Shown here piece after piece: positions 8,336-16,677 of a DNA stretch of 16,785 bases. The position numbers were made by a program, and so were the translations under genes. The stretch comes from JAKIYB01 sp964590255 (GTDB lineage: Bacteria; Armatimonadota; Hebobacteria; CAIYQO01): contig CAZPYA010000114.1 of assembly GCA_964590255.1 (NCBI GenBank), positions 1-16,785 on the forward strand, read 5' to 3'. How positions within the stretch are numbered: the first letter of the stretch is position 1; each line of letters starts with the position of its first letter. Under the pieces are notes generated by a model that was not told the DNA's origin, did no database searches, and was given only the letters and a program-made list of their open reading frames with translations.

Positions 8336-9460
8336 CTATACGTCCGCATGCCGCACAATCAAGTATAACCATTCCGCCAACCGCACCAGCTCGTTAGCAT
8401 CCTGGCGTTCCAGCGGGGTATGAGGCTGCCAGTAGCCGGCGGAAAGGATGACGGCGGGGATGCCGTAGGCGTTGAGGAAGTTGGCGTCGCTGCCGCCGCC
8501 GGTGGCGGCGATGGTCGGCTGGATACCCATCGCCTGCAGGGCGGCGCCGGCCGCGCGCACGGCCGGGGTGTCGGCATCGAGATTGAAGGCGGGATACACG
8601 TCGGACACGTCGATCTCCGCGCGCGCGCCGGCGGCGGTCGCCGCCTCCTCGAAGCAGGCGACCATGCGTGCCACCTGTGCCTCCAGCTTCCGCGAATCGC
8701 GGCTGCGCGCTTCACCTTCCAGCTCCACGCGGTCGGGGATGATATTCGTCGCCTTGCCACCGTGAATGACGCCGATGTTGGCGGTGGTCTCTACGTCGAT
8801 GCGCCCCTGTGGCATGGCGGCGATGGCCTGAGCGGCGACAGTGATGGCACTGATGCCGTCCTCTGGCGAGACGCCGGCGTGGGCGGCTTTGCCGTGGATA
8901 ACCACCGTCAGGTGCTTCTGTGCCGGCGCGCGGGTGATAATAGTGCCGACGTTGCCGGTGGTGTCCGGCACGAAGCCCATGCGCGCGGTGAGACCGGACG
9001 CGTCCAACGCCATGGAGCCCATGAGGCCGACTTCCTCGGCGACGGTGAAGATCAGCTCTAACGGCGGGTGTGGCACGCCCGATTCCTTCAGCGCGGTAGC
9101 CATTTCCAGTATCGCCGCCACGCCGGCGCGGTCGTCGGCGGCGAGGATGGTGGCGCCGTCGCTGGTGTAGACGCCGTCCTTGAGCTGGATCGCCAGGTTC
9201 TCCGTTGGCTCGATGGAGTCGAGATGCGCGCAGAAGAGCACCGCCGGCGCGTCCAACCCGCCGTCCAGCCGTGCGATGAGGTTGCCGACTTCCCCGCCGA
9301 TCGTTTCGTCCGCGCGATCATACCGCACCGTCGCGCCCAGCGCGACGAGCATGCCCTCGACCTTCGCCGCCATCGGCCGTTCGCGGCGCGACGGGGCATT
9401 GATGCGCACCAGTTCTTCGAAGAGCGCCAGCACGCGCTCGCGGTTGATCGGCATGGCCAT
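8336..9460 (-). CDS. M20-family peptidase T-like aminopeptidase
   Basis: This 374-residue cytoplasmic zinc peptidase of the M20 family is closest in pattern to the PepT-like tripeptidases that remove N-terminal residues from short peptides. The expected di-zinc centre can be read in order: His79 and Asp81 (CAHLD), bridging Asp109 (ILAADDRAG), general base Glu142 and ligand Glu143 (TVAEEVG), Asp166 (FVPDTTG) and His347 (QPHTPLER). The dimerisation lid is the KAAHAG to ATNIIPD part (about 191-243). GGGSDANFLN (321-330) is also typical. The first ATG (9460) is chosen because GGAGGAG stands 7 nt before it; a second ATG lies two codons in. The gene ends in TAG. It is convergent with mreC and on the same strand as the heparinase-like gene, but 142 bp of AT-rich DNA with a possible promoter separates the two, so separate transcription is likely. 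The exact substrate is not certain. Confidence 0.9.
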   Translation of the reverse strand: MAMPINRERVLALFEELVRINAPSRRERPMAAKVEGMLVALGATVRYDRADETIGGEVGNLIARLDGGLDAPAVLFCAHLDSIEPTENLAIQLKDGVYTSDGATILAADDRAGVAAILEMATALKESGVPHPPLELIFTVAEEVGLMGSMALDASGLTARMGFVPDTTGNVGTIITRAPAQKHLTVVIHGKAAHAGVSPEDGISAITVAAQAIAAMPQGRIDVETTANIGVIHGGKATNIIPDRVELEGEARSRDSRKLEAQVARMVACFEEAATAAGARAEIDVSDVYPAFNLDADTPAVRAAGAALQAMGIQPTIAATGGGSDANFLNAYGIPAVILSAGYWQPHTPLERQDANELVRLAEWLYLIVRHADV

Positions 9461-9482
9461 TGGTCAGCTCCTCCAAACGCGG

Positions 9483-9568
9483 GAAATGGGTACAGCAACG
9501 AATATCCTGCTTGTCAAGGTATCGTATACTTTTTGCGCAATCAAGAAATTCGTTACAGTTCCCATTTC
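9483..9568. repeat. imperfect 21-bp inverted repeat in the intergenic region
   Basis: The left arm is 9483-9503 (GAAATGGG at its outer end) and the right arm is 9548-9568 (CCCATTTC at its outer end). The arms pair at 18 of 21 positions and enclose a 44-nt AT-rich centre; CTTG (9510-9513) and CAAG (9542-9545) could extend the stem. It lies between two genes on the minus strand and overlaps the possible peptidase promoter. It could be an operator-like site, a structured leader or a small non-autonomous mobile element. No target duplication is obvious. Confidence 0.6.
9489..9517 (-). promoter_or_regulatory. possible sigma70-type promoter of the peptidase gene
   Basis: On the minus strand, a perfect TTGACA (9517 to 9512) is followed after 17 nt by TGTACC (9494 to 9489), a poor -10 box with three of six consensus bases. 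It lies about 30 bp before the start codon. The -10 sits inside the left arm of the inverted repeat at 9483-9568. Only the -35 box and the spacing are strong. Confidence 0.35.
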
Positions 9569-9602
9569 ATAGTATTGTCGAGAAAAATCCTGTTTACCCG
9601 GC

Positions 9603-12104
9603 TCAAATGGCGCTTTCATCGGTCATCTGCAGCCCGGCGGCGTCCAGGCGGATGGTGCGGGTGCCCAATGGGGTAGCGATGGTGAGGGCGTCGCCGACGC
9701 GGCGGCAGTCTACCGGGTGCGGGCTCATGGCGGTGATGAAGCGGGCGCGGGTGGCGCGCTCCGTCGCCTGGCACGCCAGGCGGGTGACGGAGGGTGGCTT
9801 GCCACCGCCGCGCAGGTCACTGGTAAGCGTGCCGCCGCCCTTCACCTTCGTGCAATGGAAGATGTAGGCGTAGACCATGTTCGCCGGTGACACGGTATAC
9901 GCCATCGGCTGGTCGGCGAGACTGCGCACGTGCAGCGTGCCGATGGACTCCTCAGGCGCGTAGGGATTCTTGCAGAGCATGCGCATGTTGCCACCCTGGA
10001 AGTGATAGTAGCCGGGTTCGACCTCGGCGATGCCTTCCGACGCGTGCAAGTGCAGGCGAAAGTCGTGCTCCGTCTCGCTCTCGATGGTGTCAACGAGTAG
10101 CGCCCACTCCTGCGCCGGGTCGAAGAGCCACTGCCGGCGGCCCAGGGTGATGCCCAGCTCCGGGCGGTAAGTCATCGTGGTGATGCCGTCCACGTAGGCC
10201 AATTCCGGCCCGAGGCGGCACTCACGGATATAGGCGGAGATGGCGTTGTCGGTGCGGCCAATGAGATACATGCCTTCCAGGAAGAAGCCGTCGCTGTCCA
10301 CGCACACGGCGTTAGCATTGCGGAAGTAGCGCCCGTAGCCCATCACCGAGAGATCGGAGATGACCGGATAGCCGCCGATGAGCGCCTCGAAACTGCCGTA
10401 ACAGAAGGTGTTGCCGGAGGCGGCGTTGGCGTAGCTCTCCAGCCTGAAGGCGTGATGCCCGAGCGTCGGCCCGCACTGGATGCGCAGAGCAAAGCGCGGC
10501 GATTCATAATTCGTCTGCAGCAACGCCTGCGAGGTATCCGCCAGCAGGAAGCTGCCGTCGCGCTCGGGCCCCGGCGGCGTGCCCGGCTCGTTCGTATGCC
10601 ACAGGAAGTGCAGGTAGCTCACCGGCGTGTCGTCGCCCCGGCGGGCGGTCGTGCGCTGGAAGTGGTAGTACCAACAGGCTTGCGGATCGCGCAGGTAGGT
10701 GGCGCAGAAGCCGGCCAGCGCGATGCGATAGTAATCGGCGATCTCCTGGCGATCAACTACCGAGCGCATGAAATGGGTGCGCCACAGCGCCGTGGGCAAG
10801 TTGCGGTAGTAATCGCAGTGCCATGCTTCGCGCCCGGTGAGGCCGCGCAACAACTCCATCGACTGCGAGAACCAGACGGTGCCCCAGGACATGTAATCGG
10901 ATTTGCCGTCGCGCGGGACGATTGCCAGCGTCTCCTCGATGCGCCCCACCCCGAAACTCAGCCAGCGCGGCGCTTCGTCCAACTCGTGCAAGAAGATGGC
11001 ACCGAGGGTGGCGATGGTGAGCTGCGGCACGCTGCTGTGCGACTCGTAAAAGCCCTGCGCGCCGGAATACTGCCGCTGGAAGAGGCAGAAACGGTACAGC
11101 TCGCGGCCGTAGAAGGTCAGCTTCTCGCGAATCCACGCTTGCACCTCGGCGGGCAATACGTTCCCCAGCCACTGGTAGACGCAGGCGTAGTCAAGCAGCA
11201 GCCAGGCGAAGCCGTAGTCGTTCCAGCCGTGGCCCATCAGCCAGCGGTTTTTCTCAGCAAAGAGCACCTCGTCGTCATCGAGGAACATCAGCTTGCCCTG
11301 GCGCTCCAGAAAACTGTCGCGGCGCATGCGGTCTTCCAGCAGGGCGACCAACCGCGCGGTGTAGGCGCCGCTGTCGTCGAGTAGCGCGGCGAAGGCGGCG
11401 GTGGAGAGCACGGGCATGCCGCGGAAGGGGATGTCGCCCGTGTCCAACCAGGTCTCTACCGTGCGGCACAGGCCTTCCCACTGCTCGCGGTGTGTGGTTA
11501 TACAGGCCGCGCGCCACTCAGCGATACTCTTTTCGCCGAGGAAGATCCACGGTTCCGCCGGGTTCCATTCCGGCCGCGGCGTTACTGCCGGACGCTTGCG
11601 GTCGTCCAGCCGCACGGTGATGCGGTCGAGCATGGTCAGGTCGAGGCGGTCGCGGTCGATCTCGTCCACCGCCACGGTGATACGGTGGCAACCGCCGCCG
11701 GGGAACTCCAACGCGAAGACGCCGCCGAGCTTATTCCGCTGCACGTCCTCCACCGACGGCATCTCGAACCACATCTTCCCGTAGAGTTCGCCGTCCAGCG
11801 AGACCGCCAGCATGGGTATCTGCATGCGCGGAGGACTGGGAAAGCCGAGATCGAGCGGGCCGACTTTGACATATTCGCCAGACGGGAATTCGCTCAACTC
11901 GTTATATAGCGTGTCGTAGTCGAACTTGTTCGGTTTCAGTTCGACATCGAAGCGCACCAGCGCATCGGGGAAGTCGCCGTCGATTTCCAGCGTAAAACGG
12001 TCGAGTATGCGCACCGCACAGGCGCCGCGGTAGTCGCGAAACTCCAACCGGTCGCCGTGCGCGAAGCCGGGCAGCAGCAGGTAGAGCAGGTCGTCATGTA
12101 ACAT
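9603..12104 (-). CDS. heparinase II/III-like protein without signal peptide
   Basis: This is an 833-residue protein. An N-terminal beta-rich part (about 1-190) is followed by a helical part (about 195-540) with GHGWNDYGFAWLLLDY (291-306) and ESHSSVPQLT (354-363), typical of an (alpha/alpha) toroid with aromatic substrate clefts. A C-terminal beta-sandwich starts near 550 and carries a GPTLGHHAF to GGYPVISDLSVMGYGRYF region resembling the heparinase II/III C-terminal fold. I infer a lyase or hydrolase acting on uronic-acid oligosaccharides; catalytic residues cannot be assigned. No signal peptide is seen, so it would act in the cytoplasm, in contrast to the exported relative at 4200-7370. The ATG at 12104 is preferred: GGAGG stands about 8 nt before it, while for the ATG at 12110 that site is too close and for the one at 12134 it lies inside the gene. 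The gene is divergent from cimA and ends in TGA. Confidence 0.82.
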   Translation of the reverse strand: MLHDDLLYLLLPGFAHGDRLEFRDYRGACAVRILDRFTLEIDGDFPDALVRFDVELKPNKFDYDTLYNELSEFPSGEYVKVGPLDLGFPSPPRMQIPMLAVSLDGELYGKMWFEMPSVEDVQRNKLGGVFALEFPGGGCHRITVAVDEIDRDRLDLTMLDRITVRLDDRKRPAVTPRPEWNPAEPWIFLGEKSIAEWRAACITTHREQWEGLCRTVETWLDTGDIPFRGMPVLSTAAFAALLDDSGAYTARLVALLEDRMRRDSFLERQGKLMFLDDDEVLFAEKNRWLMGHGWNDYGFAWLLLDYACVYQWLGNVLPAEVQAWIREKLTFYGRELYRFCLFQRQYSGAQGFYESHSSVPQLTIATLGAIFLHELDEAPRWLSFGVGRIEETLAIVPRDGKSDYMSWGTVWFSQSMELLRGLTGREAWHCDYYRNLPTALWRTHFMRSVVDRQEIADYYRIALAGFCATYLRDPQACWYYHFQRTTARRGDDTPVSYLHFLWHTNEPGTPPGPERDGSFLLADTSQALLQTNYESPRFALRIQCGPTLGHHAFRLESYANAASGNTFCYGSFEALIGGYPVISDLSVMGYGRYFRNANAVCVDSDGFFLEGMYLIGRTDNAISAYIRECRLGPELAYVDGITTMTYRPELGITLGRRQWLFDPAQEWALLVDTIESETEHDFRLHLHASEGIAEVEPGYYHFQGGNMRMLCKNPYAPEESIGTLHVRSLADQPMAYTVSPANMVYAYIFHCTKVKGGGTLTSDLRGGGKPPSVTRLACQATERATRARFITAMSPHPVDCRRVGDALTIATPLGTRTIRLDAAGLQMTDESAI

Positions 12105-12132
12105 GGGCATTCCTCCAGGCGGGGTCAGCCTC

Positions 12133-12162
12133 ACTATACCGCAGAAACGGGCGGTTGGTCAT
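12133..12162 (-). promoter_or_regulatory. likely promoter of the heparinase-like gene
   Basis: On the minus strand, ATGACC (12162 to 12157, four of six -35 consensus bases) is followed after 18 nt by TATAGT (12138 to 12133, five of six). Transcription would start near 12126 and leave a leader of about 20 nt that contains the GGAGG site. It is back to back with the cimA promoter about 50 bp away. Confidence 0.5.
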
Positions 12163-12214
12163 CCCATTACCGTGAAAATTCCGGTTTGAAACGACATCCG
12201 CCGCCCGCGGCCAC

Positions 12215-12243
12215 TTGACGCGCCATGCCCGCACCTCTATACT
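12215..12243 (+). promoter_or_regulatory. strong sigma70-type promoter of the cimA leader
   Basis: TTGACG (12215-12220, five of six) is followed after exactly 17 nt by TATACT (12238-12243, five of six). Transcription would begin near 12250. The transcript would open with a small hairpin, CCAGT (12251-12255) with ACTGG (12261-12265), just before the leader peptide ribosome binding site GGGGAG (12264-12269). Confidence 0.8.
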
Positions 12244-12276
12244 TAATTAACCAGTCACTCACTGGGGAGCCTGATA

Positions 12277-12330
12277 ATGATGATGACCGCGCATAGCCTG
12301 GCTATTATTAGCATTACCTGGGAGCCATAA
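12277..12330 (+). CDS. isoleucine-type leader peptide of cimA (17 codons)
   Basis: This is a short reading frame too small for normal gene finding. It has GGGGAG (12264-12269) 7 nt before an ATG, which is the first of three ATG in a row, and ends with TAA at 12328-12330. The peptide reads MMMTAHSLAIISITWEP. Codons 10, 11 and 13 are ATT (12304-12309 and 12313-12315), so three of four consecutive codons call for isoleucine. The downstream gene makes citramalate for isoleucine synthesis, so the match of control codons to pathway is direct. By the classical attenuation model, a ribosome stalled at these codons leaves the antiterminator strand free, and a ribosome at the stop codon covers it, because that strand begins at the base right after TAA. 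TGGCT (12299-12303) can pair with AGCCA (12323-12327), placing the Ile codons in the loop. Translation of the peptide is inferred. Confidence 0.8.
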   Translation: MMMTAHSLAIISITWEP

Positions 12331-12373
12331 GCATCCGGGATGCGCGCGCATGAGCCTGATCCCTCCCGGATGC
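12331..12373 (+). promoter_or_regulatory. antiterminator of the cimA attenuator
   Basis: GCATCCGGG (12331-12339) is a perfect 9-bp complement of CCCGGATGC (12365-12373). The second strand covers most of the left arm and the loop of the terminator, so the two structures exclude each other. The first strand starts immediately after the leader stop codon. It can also fold locally as GCATC (12331-12335) with GATGC (12339-12343), a small hairpin that would favour termination when the leader is not translated. Confidence 0.78.
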
Positions 12374-12387
12374 CGGGAGGGTTTTTT
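12361..12387 (+). terminator. intrinsic terminator in the cimA leader (attenuator)
   Basis: CCCTCCCGG (12361-12369) pairs perfectly with CCGGGAGGG (12373-12381) around a 3-nt loop, followed at once by six T (12382-12387). It lies upstream of the cimA start codon and downstream of the cimA promoter, so it must be an attenuator and not the end of an earlier gene: the previous gene runs the other way. Confidence 0.92.
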
Positions 12388-12409
12388 GTTACGCGGGAAG
12401 GATAGCACG

Positions 12410-14044
<1,635 letters not shown>

Positions 14045-14059
14045 ATCTATAAAGAAAGT

Positions 14060-14076
14060 AAATATTAGTATTTTTT
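14060..14076 (+). terminator. weak possible terminator after cimA
   Basis: AAATA (14060-14064) can pair with TATTT (14069-14073) around TTAG, and the T run continues to 14076. The stem has only A-T pairs, so it would be weak. No better terminator is seen after cimA. Confidence 0.2.
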
Positions 14077-14124
14077 ATCGTATTTCAACGTCTAGCCCTT
14101 CTCCAATACGATATCCTGTCGTAT
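14076..14124. promoter_or_regulatory. TCGTAT-type boxes around the MBL gene promoter (possible operators)
   Basis: TATCGTAT stands at 14076-14083, its reverse complement ATACGATA at 14106-14113, and a partial copy TCGTAT at 14119-14124 overlapping the -10 box. The outer pair extends to an 8-bp perfect inverted repeat, ATCGTATT (14077-14084) with AATACGAT (14105-14112), flanking the -35 box. ATACGA (14106-14111) and TCGTAT (14119-14124) form a second inverted pair 7 nt apart. Such spacing across a promoter is typical of repressor sites, but the regulator is unknown and the AT-rich setting raises the chance of coincidence. Confidence 0.4.
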
Positions 14125-14127
14125 AAT
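14099..14127 (+). promoter_or_regulatory. promoter of the MBL-fold gene
   Basis: A perfect TATAAT (14122-14127) follows a weak -35, TTCTCC (14099-14104), after 17 nt. Transcription would start near 14134, at the foot of the long stem beginning at 14136. The weak -35 suggests an activator or a regulated promoter. Confidence 0.6.
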
Positions 14128-14135
14128 GTTAGCAT

Positions 14136-14231
14136 CTGTATAGACAGTGCTTGCAGCCGTTTCGCGGATGTGGATCGCGCCTGTCAACTACGATCCATTT
14201 TGGGATCCGACGACGAGCACTGTCTAAACAG
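14136..14231 (+). ncRNA. long-stem structured 5' leader upstream of the MBL-fold gene
   Basis: The arms 14136-14153 and 14214-14231 pair over 18 positions with one mismatch (14140/14227) and one G-U pair; the central 11 bp (14141-14151 with 14216-14226) are perfect. Inside, TGGATCG (14171-14177) pairs with CGATCCA (14191-14197), or alternatively GATCC (14192-14196) pairs with GGATC (14203-14207), so two inner folds compete. The stem begins about 2 nt after the predicted transcription start. This could be a riboswitch-like or protein-binding leader, but I recognise no known class. It could also be a small inverted-repeat mobile element at the DNA level. Confidence 0.5.
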
Positions 14232-14269
14232 TCGCAAAAATTTCGGCATGATGCGATCTGGAGATGGTG

Positions 14270-14962
14270 ATGACGCGTTGGACCAAACCCCTTATTGGTC
14301 TACTCATCGCGGTGTGCCTGCTCGGCGCGACCGAGGCGAAGACAATGATCGATGACATCCACTGGTTGGGGCATGACGGGTTCCGCATTACCGGCAAGGC
14401 GACGATCTACATCGATCCCTATGCGATCGAAACCGGCCCGGTTGCCGACCTCATCCTCATCACCCACCCCCACACCGATCATTGCTCGGCGGTGGACATC
14501 GCCAAAGTGCAGGGACCGAACACGATTCTCGTCGGCACGGCGGACGCGCTGGAGAAGCTGGAAGGCACGAAGCAGGTCATCAAGGTCGGTTCGATAATCA
14601 AATTGCGGGGCGTGACGATTCAGGCCGTGCCGGCCTACAACAACGACAAAACGTATCATCCCAAGTCGAAGCGCTGGATCGGCTATCTACTCACCGTGGA
14701 TGGCATACGCATCTACCACGCGGGCGACACTGACCACATCCCGGAGATGAAATCGATCCGGGCGGACATCGCGCTGCTACCCGTAGGAGGAAAATACACC
14801 ATGACCGCGGAGGACGCGGTGAAAGCCGCGCTGGATATCCGCCCGAAATTTGCCATCCCGATTCATTACGGATCGGTCATCGGCACGGAGGAAGATGCCT
14901 GCCGTTTCAAGGATGGCCTGCTGGGAAAGATAGAAGTGGTGATGAAGAAGCGGGAGCAGTAA
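14270..14962 (+). CDS. exported MBL-fold metal-dependent hydrolase
   Basis: This 230-residue protein has the metallo-beta-lactamase fold, of the UlaG/YtkL-like type. Metal ligands are HPHTDH (66-71: His66, His68, Asp70, His71), His150 and Asp153 in YHAGDTD, and His199 in PIHYG. Many relatives act on phosphodiester, lactone or cyclic substrates; the substrate here cannot be told. Residues 1-23 look like a signal peptide (MTRWTK, a hydrophobic core, then ATEA before KT), unusual for this group, which is mostly cytoplasmic. The ATG at 14270 has GGAG (14260-14263) 6 nt upstream; the ATG at 14264 touches that site and is unlikely. A later ATG at 14345 would give a cytoplasmic form beginning MIDDIHWLGHDG, the usual start of the family, so this must be kept open. 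The gene has its own promoter and a 136-nt structured leader. Confidence 0.88.
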   Translation: MTRWTKPLIGLLIAVCLLGATEAKTMIDDIHWLGHDGFRITGKATIYIDPYAIETGPVADLILITHPHTDHCSAVDIAKVQGPNTILVGTADALEKLEGTKQVIKVGSIIKLRGVTIQAVPAYNNDKTYHPKSKRWIGYLLTVDGIRIYHAGDTDHIPEMKSIRADIALLPVGGKYTMTAEDAVKAALDIRPKFAIPIHYGSVIGTEEDACRFKDGLLGKIEVVMKKREQ

Positions 14963-15004
14963 TCCCCCGCTTGCGTCGCCGATTTCTCATCGAAAGCCCG
15001 GTAC

Positions 15005-15193
15005 ATGTTCCCAACCGACGACGATCTCGAACAACTGTTGACTCAGGCAGAGGCGCTGCTGCAGGACCAAAAACCCGCGGATGCGCTGCAACTCATCGAG
15101 CGCGCACGACGGATGCAGCCGCGCCACGGCTGGCTGCAATTCTTCCGCGGCGTGGCGTTGAGCCAGCTTGGTCGGCTGGATGAGGCGGTCTAG
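15005..15193 (+). pseudogene. TPR protein, N-terminal part ended by in-frame TAG
   Basis: These 62 codons encode the start of a tetratricopeptide-repeat protein: a helical pair (DLEQLLTQAEALLQ, then PADALQLIERARRMQP) and the first helix of the next repeat, WLQFFRGVALSQLGRLDEAV. The repeat is cut by TAG at 15191-15193, and the same frame continues without a shift into the remaining repeats (GCG CTG GTG, then on to 16669). A single base change from CAG, GAG or AAG would restore one protein of about 554 residues. No strong Shine-Dalgarno sequence precedes the ATG. It may be a nonsense mutation, a sequencing error or a translated stop. Confidence 0.65.
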
Positions 15194-15199
15194 GCGCTG

Positions 15200-16669
15200 G
15201 TGTCCGCCGCCGAGGAAAATGCCGAGGACGTCGACATCCAGGTGGACGCCGCGCGTCATTTGTGCGTGATGGAGCAATACCAGGACGCCCTCATCTGCGC
15301 CGACCGCGCGGTGGCGCTGGCGGATGACGACGCCATGGCCCACGCGGTGCGCGGCGAGGCGCTGGAGCACCTGGGCCGGCTGGCGCAGGCGGTGCCCGAG
15401 CGCGAAGCCGCACTGGCGTTGGACCCCACCGACTCTGATAACCGCTACGCGCTGGCGGTGTCGCTGTGCGACATCGGCCGCTACCCCGACGCGCTGACGA
15501 CCGCGACGCCGCTCTTCGAGGAATATCCCGACGACCCGGACATCGTGCGCCTGCACGGCGCCTGCCTCTCCTACCTGGGCCGCCACGAGGACGCAATGGT
15601 GAAGTGGGCGGAGTTGGAGCGGGTGGAAGGCGTCACCCCCAACCTGCTGCACAACCGCGCCAGCACACTGGACGCGCTGGGCCGCTTCGACGAGGCACTG
15701 GCCACGCTGGAACTGGCCATCGCTGAGGAACCGGACAACGCGGTGAACTACTACACCCGCGGCGTCATCCACGAGCACCTGGGGCAGGAGGCGCCGGCGG
15801 TGGCGGATTACCTGGAAGCGCTCACCCAGGATCCGCACCACCTGGAATCGGCGATGAACCTGGTGGAGATGGCGCCCCTCATCGGCTCCGGACTGGTGGC
15901 GGAGGCGCAATCTCGCCTGCATGTGCTGCAAGGCGACCACCCGCATGAGGCGGTACTGCGCTATGCCTCGGGCCGGCTGGCGCTGGAACAAGGGAATTTC
16001 GCCACGGCGCTGCGCCAGTTGGAGTCCGCGGTGCGCTGCGACCCGCACCTGGGCGTCGGCTGGTACACCCTCAGCATGCTCTGCAGCATGATGGGCGAGT
16101 TCGCCGCCTCCGCGAGCGCCGCCGACCGCGCGCTGCGCTACTTCCCCGACGACACCAGCCTGTGGCTCAATCGCGCCCAGGCGATGCAGGAGCAAAAGCT
16201 CTATGCCGAAGCGATGGCATCCTACGATCAGGCCATCAACCTGGCCCCATACGACAGCCTGCCGTGGCTGCAGCTCGGCCGCCTGCTGCTACTCGATCTG
16301 GACCGGGTGGCGGACGCCCGCGGCGCGCTGCGCGAAGCCCACCGCCTCTCGCCGGACGATGACAACATTATCTGGCTCCTCGCCCTCTGCGCGCTGCGCC
16401 TGGGCCGCGAGGATGAAGCCGCTACCGAAATCGCCAAGCTGCTCAGCAAAGATCCCAGCCACCTCTGGGGCCGCCTGCTGCGCGCCATGCTCAACGCCCA
16501 GCAGCAGGATCCCGACGCCGCCTTCGCCGACCTGGCCGTCGTCGTCAGCCTGGGCTACGACGTCAGCGTCCTCAGCGCCGAACCGCTCTTCGCGCAACTG
16601 AAAAGCGATGCGCGGTTTGCGGGGATGTTTGCGAAGAAGAGAGCCAGCGCATCACAGAAAAGCTTCTGA
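15200..16669 (+). CDS. tetratricopeptide-repeat protein (main part, same frame as the upstream fragment)
   Basis: The 489 codons read from GTG 15200 hold about a dozen TPR units, seen as repeated pairs of helices with the W/Y-x-x-L/G...A-x-x-x-x-A-L...P spacing, for example ALICADRAVALADDD, RYPDALTTATPLFEEYP, RFDEALATLELAIAEEP, LYAEAMASYDQAINLAP and REDEAATEIAKLLSKDP. TPR proteins are protein-binding scaffolds; no enzymatic domain, signal peptide or membrane helix is seen, so a cytoplasmic adaptor role is the most that can be said. The GTG is only the first possible start after the amber codon at 15191-15193; GAGGCGG about 10 nt before it is a poor ribosome binding site and lies inside a repeat unit. 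The natural start is therefore probably the ATG at 15005, with this stretch as the C-terminal 88 percent of a broken or read-through gene. The coding quality after the stop is high, with no frameshift, so decay, if real, is recent. The last residues (FAKKRASASQKSF) are basic. Confidence 0.8.
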   Translation: MSAAEENAEDVDIQVDAARHLCVMEQYQDALICADRAVALADDDAMAHAVRGEALEHLGRLAQAVPEREAALALDPTDSDNRYALAVSLCDIGRYPDALTTATPLFEEYPDDPDIVRLHGACLSYLGRHEDAMVKWAELERVEGVTPNLLHNRASTLDALGRFDEALATLELAIAEEPDNAVNYYTRGVIHEHLGQEAPAVADYLEALTQDPHHLESAMNLVEMAPLIGSGLVAEAQSRLHVLQGDHPHEAVLRYASGRLALEQGNFATALRQLESAVRCDPHLGVGWYTLSMLCSMMGEFAASASAADRALRYFPDDTSLWLNRAQAMQEQKLYAEAMASYDQAINLAPYDSLPWLQLGRLLLLDLDRVADARGALREAHRLSPDDDNIIWLLALCALRLGREDEAATEIAKLLSKDPSHLWGRLLRAMLNAQQQDPDAAFADLAVVVSLGYDVSVLSAEPLFAQLKSDARFAGMFAKKRASASQKSF

Positions 16670-16677
16670 TCGATGAA

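Noticed and set aside
10452..11384. 310-codon open frame on the plus strand
   Set aside because: It is antisense to the heparinase-like gene; composition is typical of a shadow frame and no ribosome binding site is seen.
12251..12390. T-box riboswitch for isoleucine
   Set aside because: No T-box core (GGGTGGNACCGCG-like) and no specifier loop architecture is present; a translated leader with Ile codons explains the region better.
12350..12409. N-terminal extension of cimA from ATG 12350
   Set aside because: It would translate the terminator stem and T run; the ATG at 12410 has a proper ribosome binding site and gives the normal CimA N-terminus.
15191..15193. Genome-wide reassignment of TAG to an amino acid
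   Set aside because: mreC and the peptidase gene end in TAG at places where reading on would enter convergent coding DNA, so TAG acts as a stop there.
14987..16195. 402-codon open frame on the minus strand
   Set aside because: It is antisense to the TPR gene, whose periodic repeat pattern proves the plus strand is coding.
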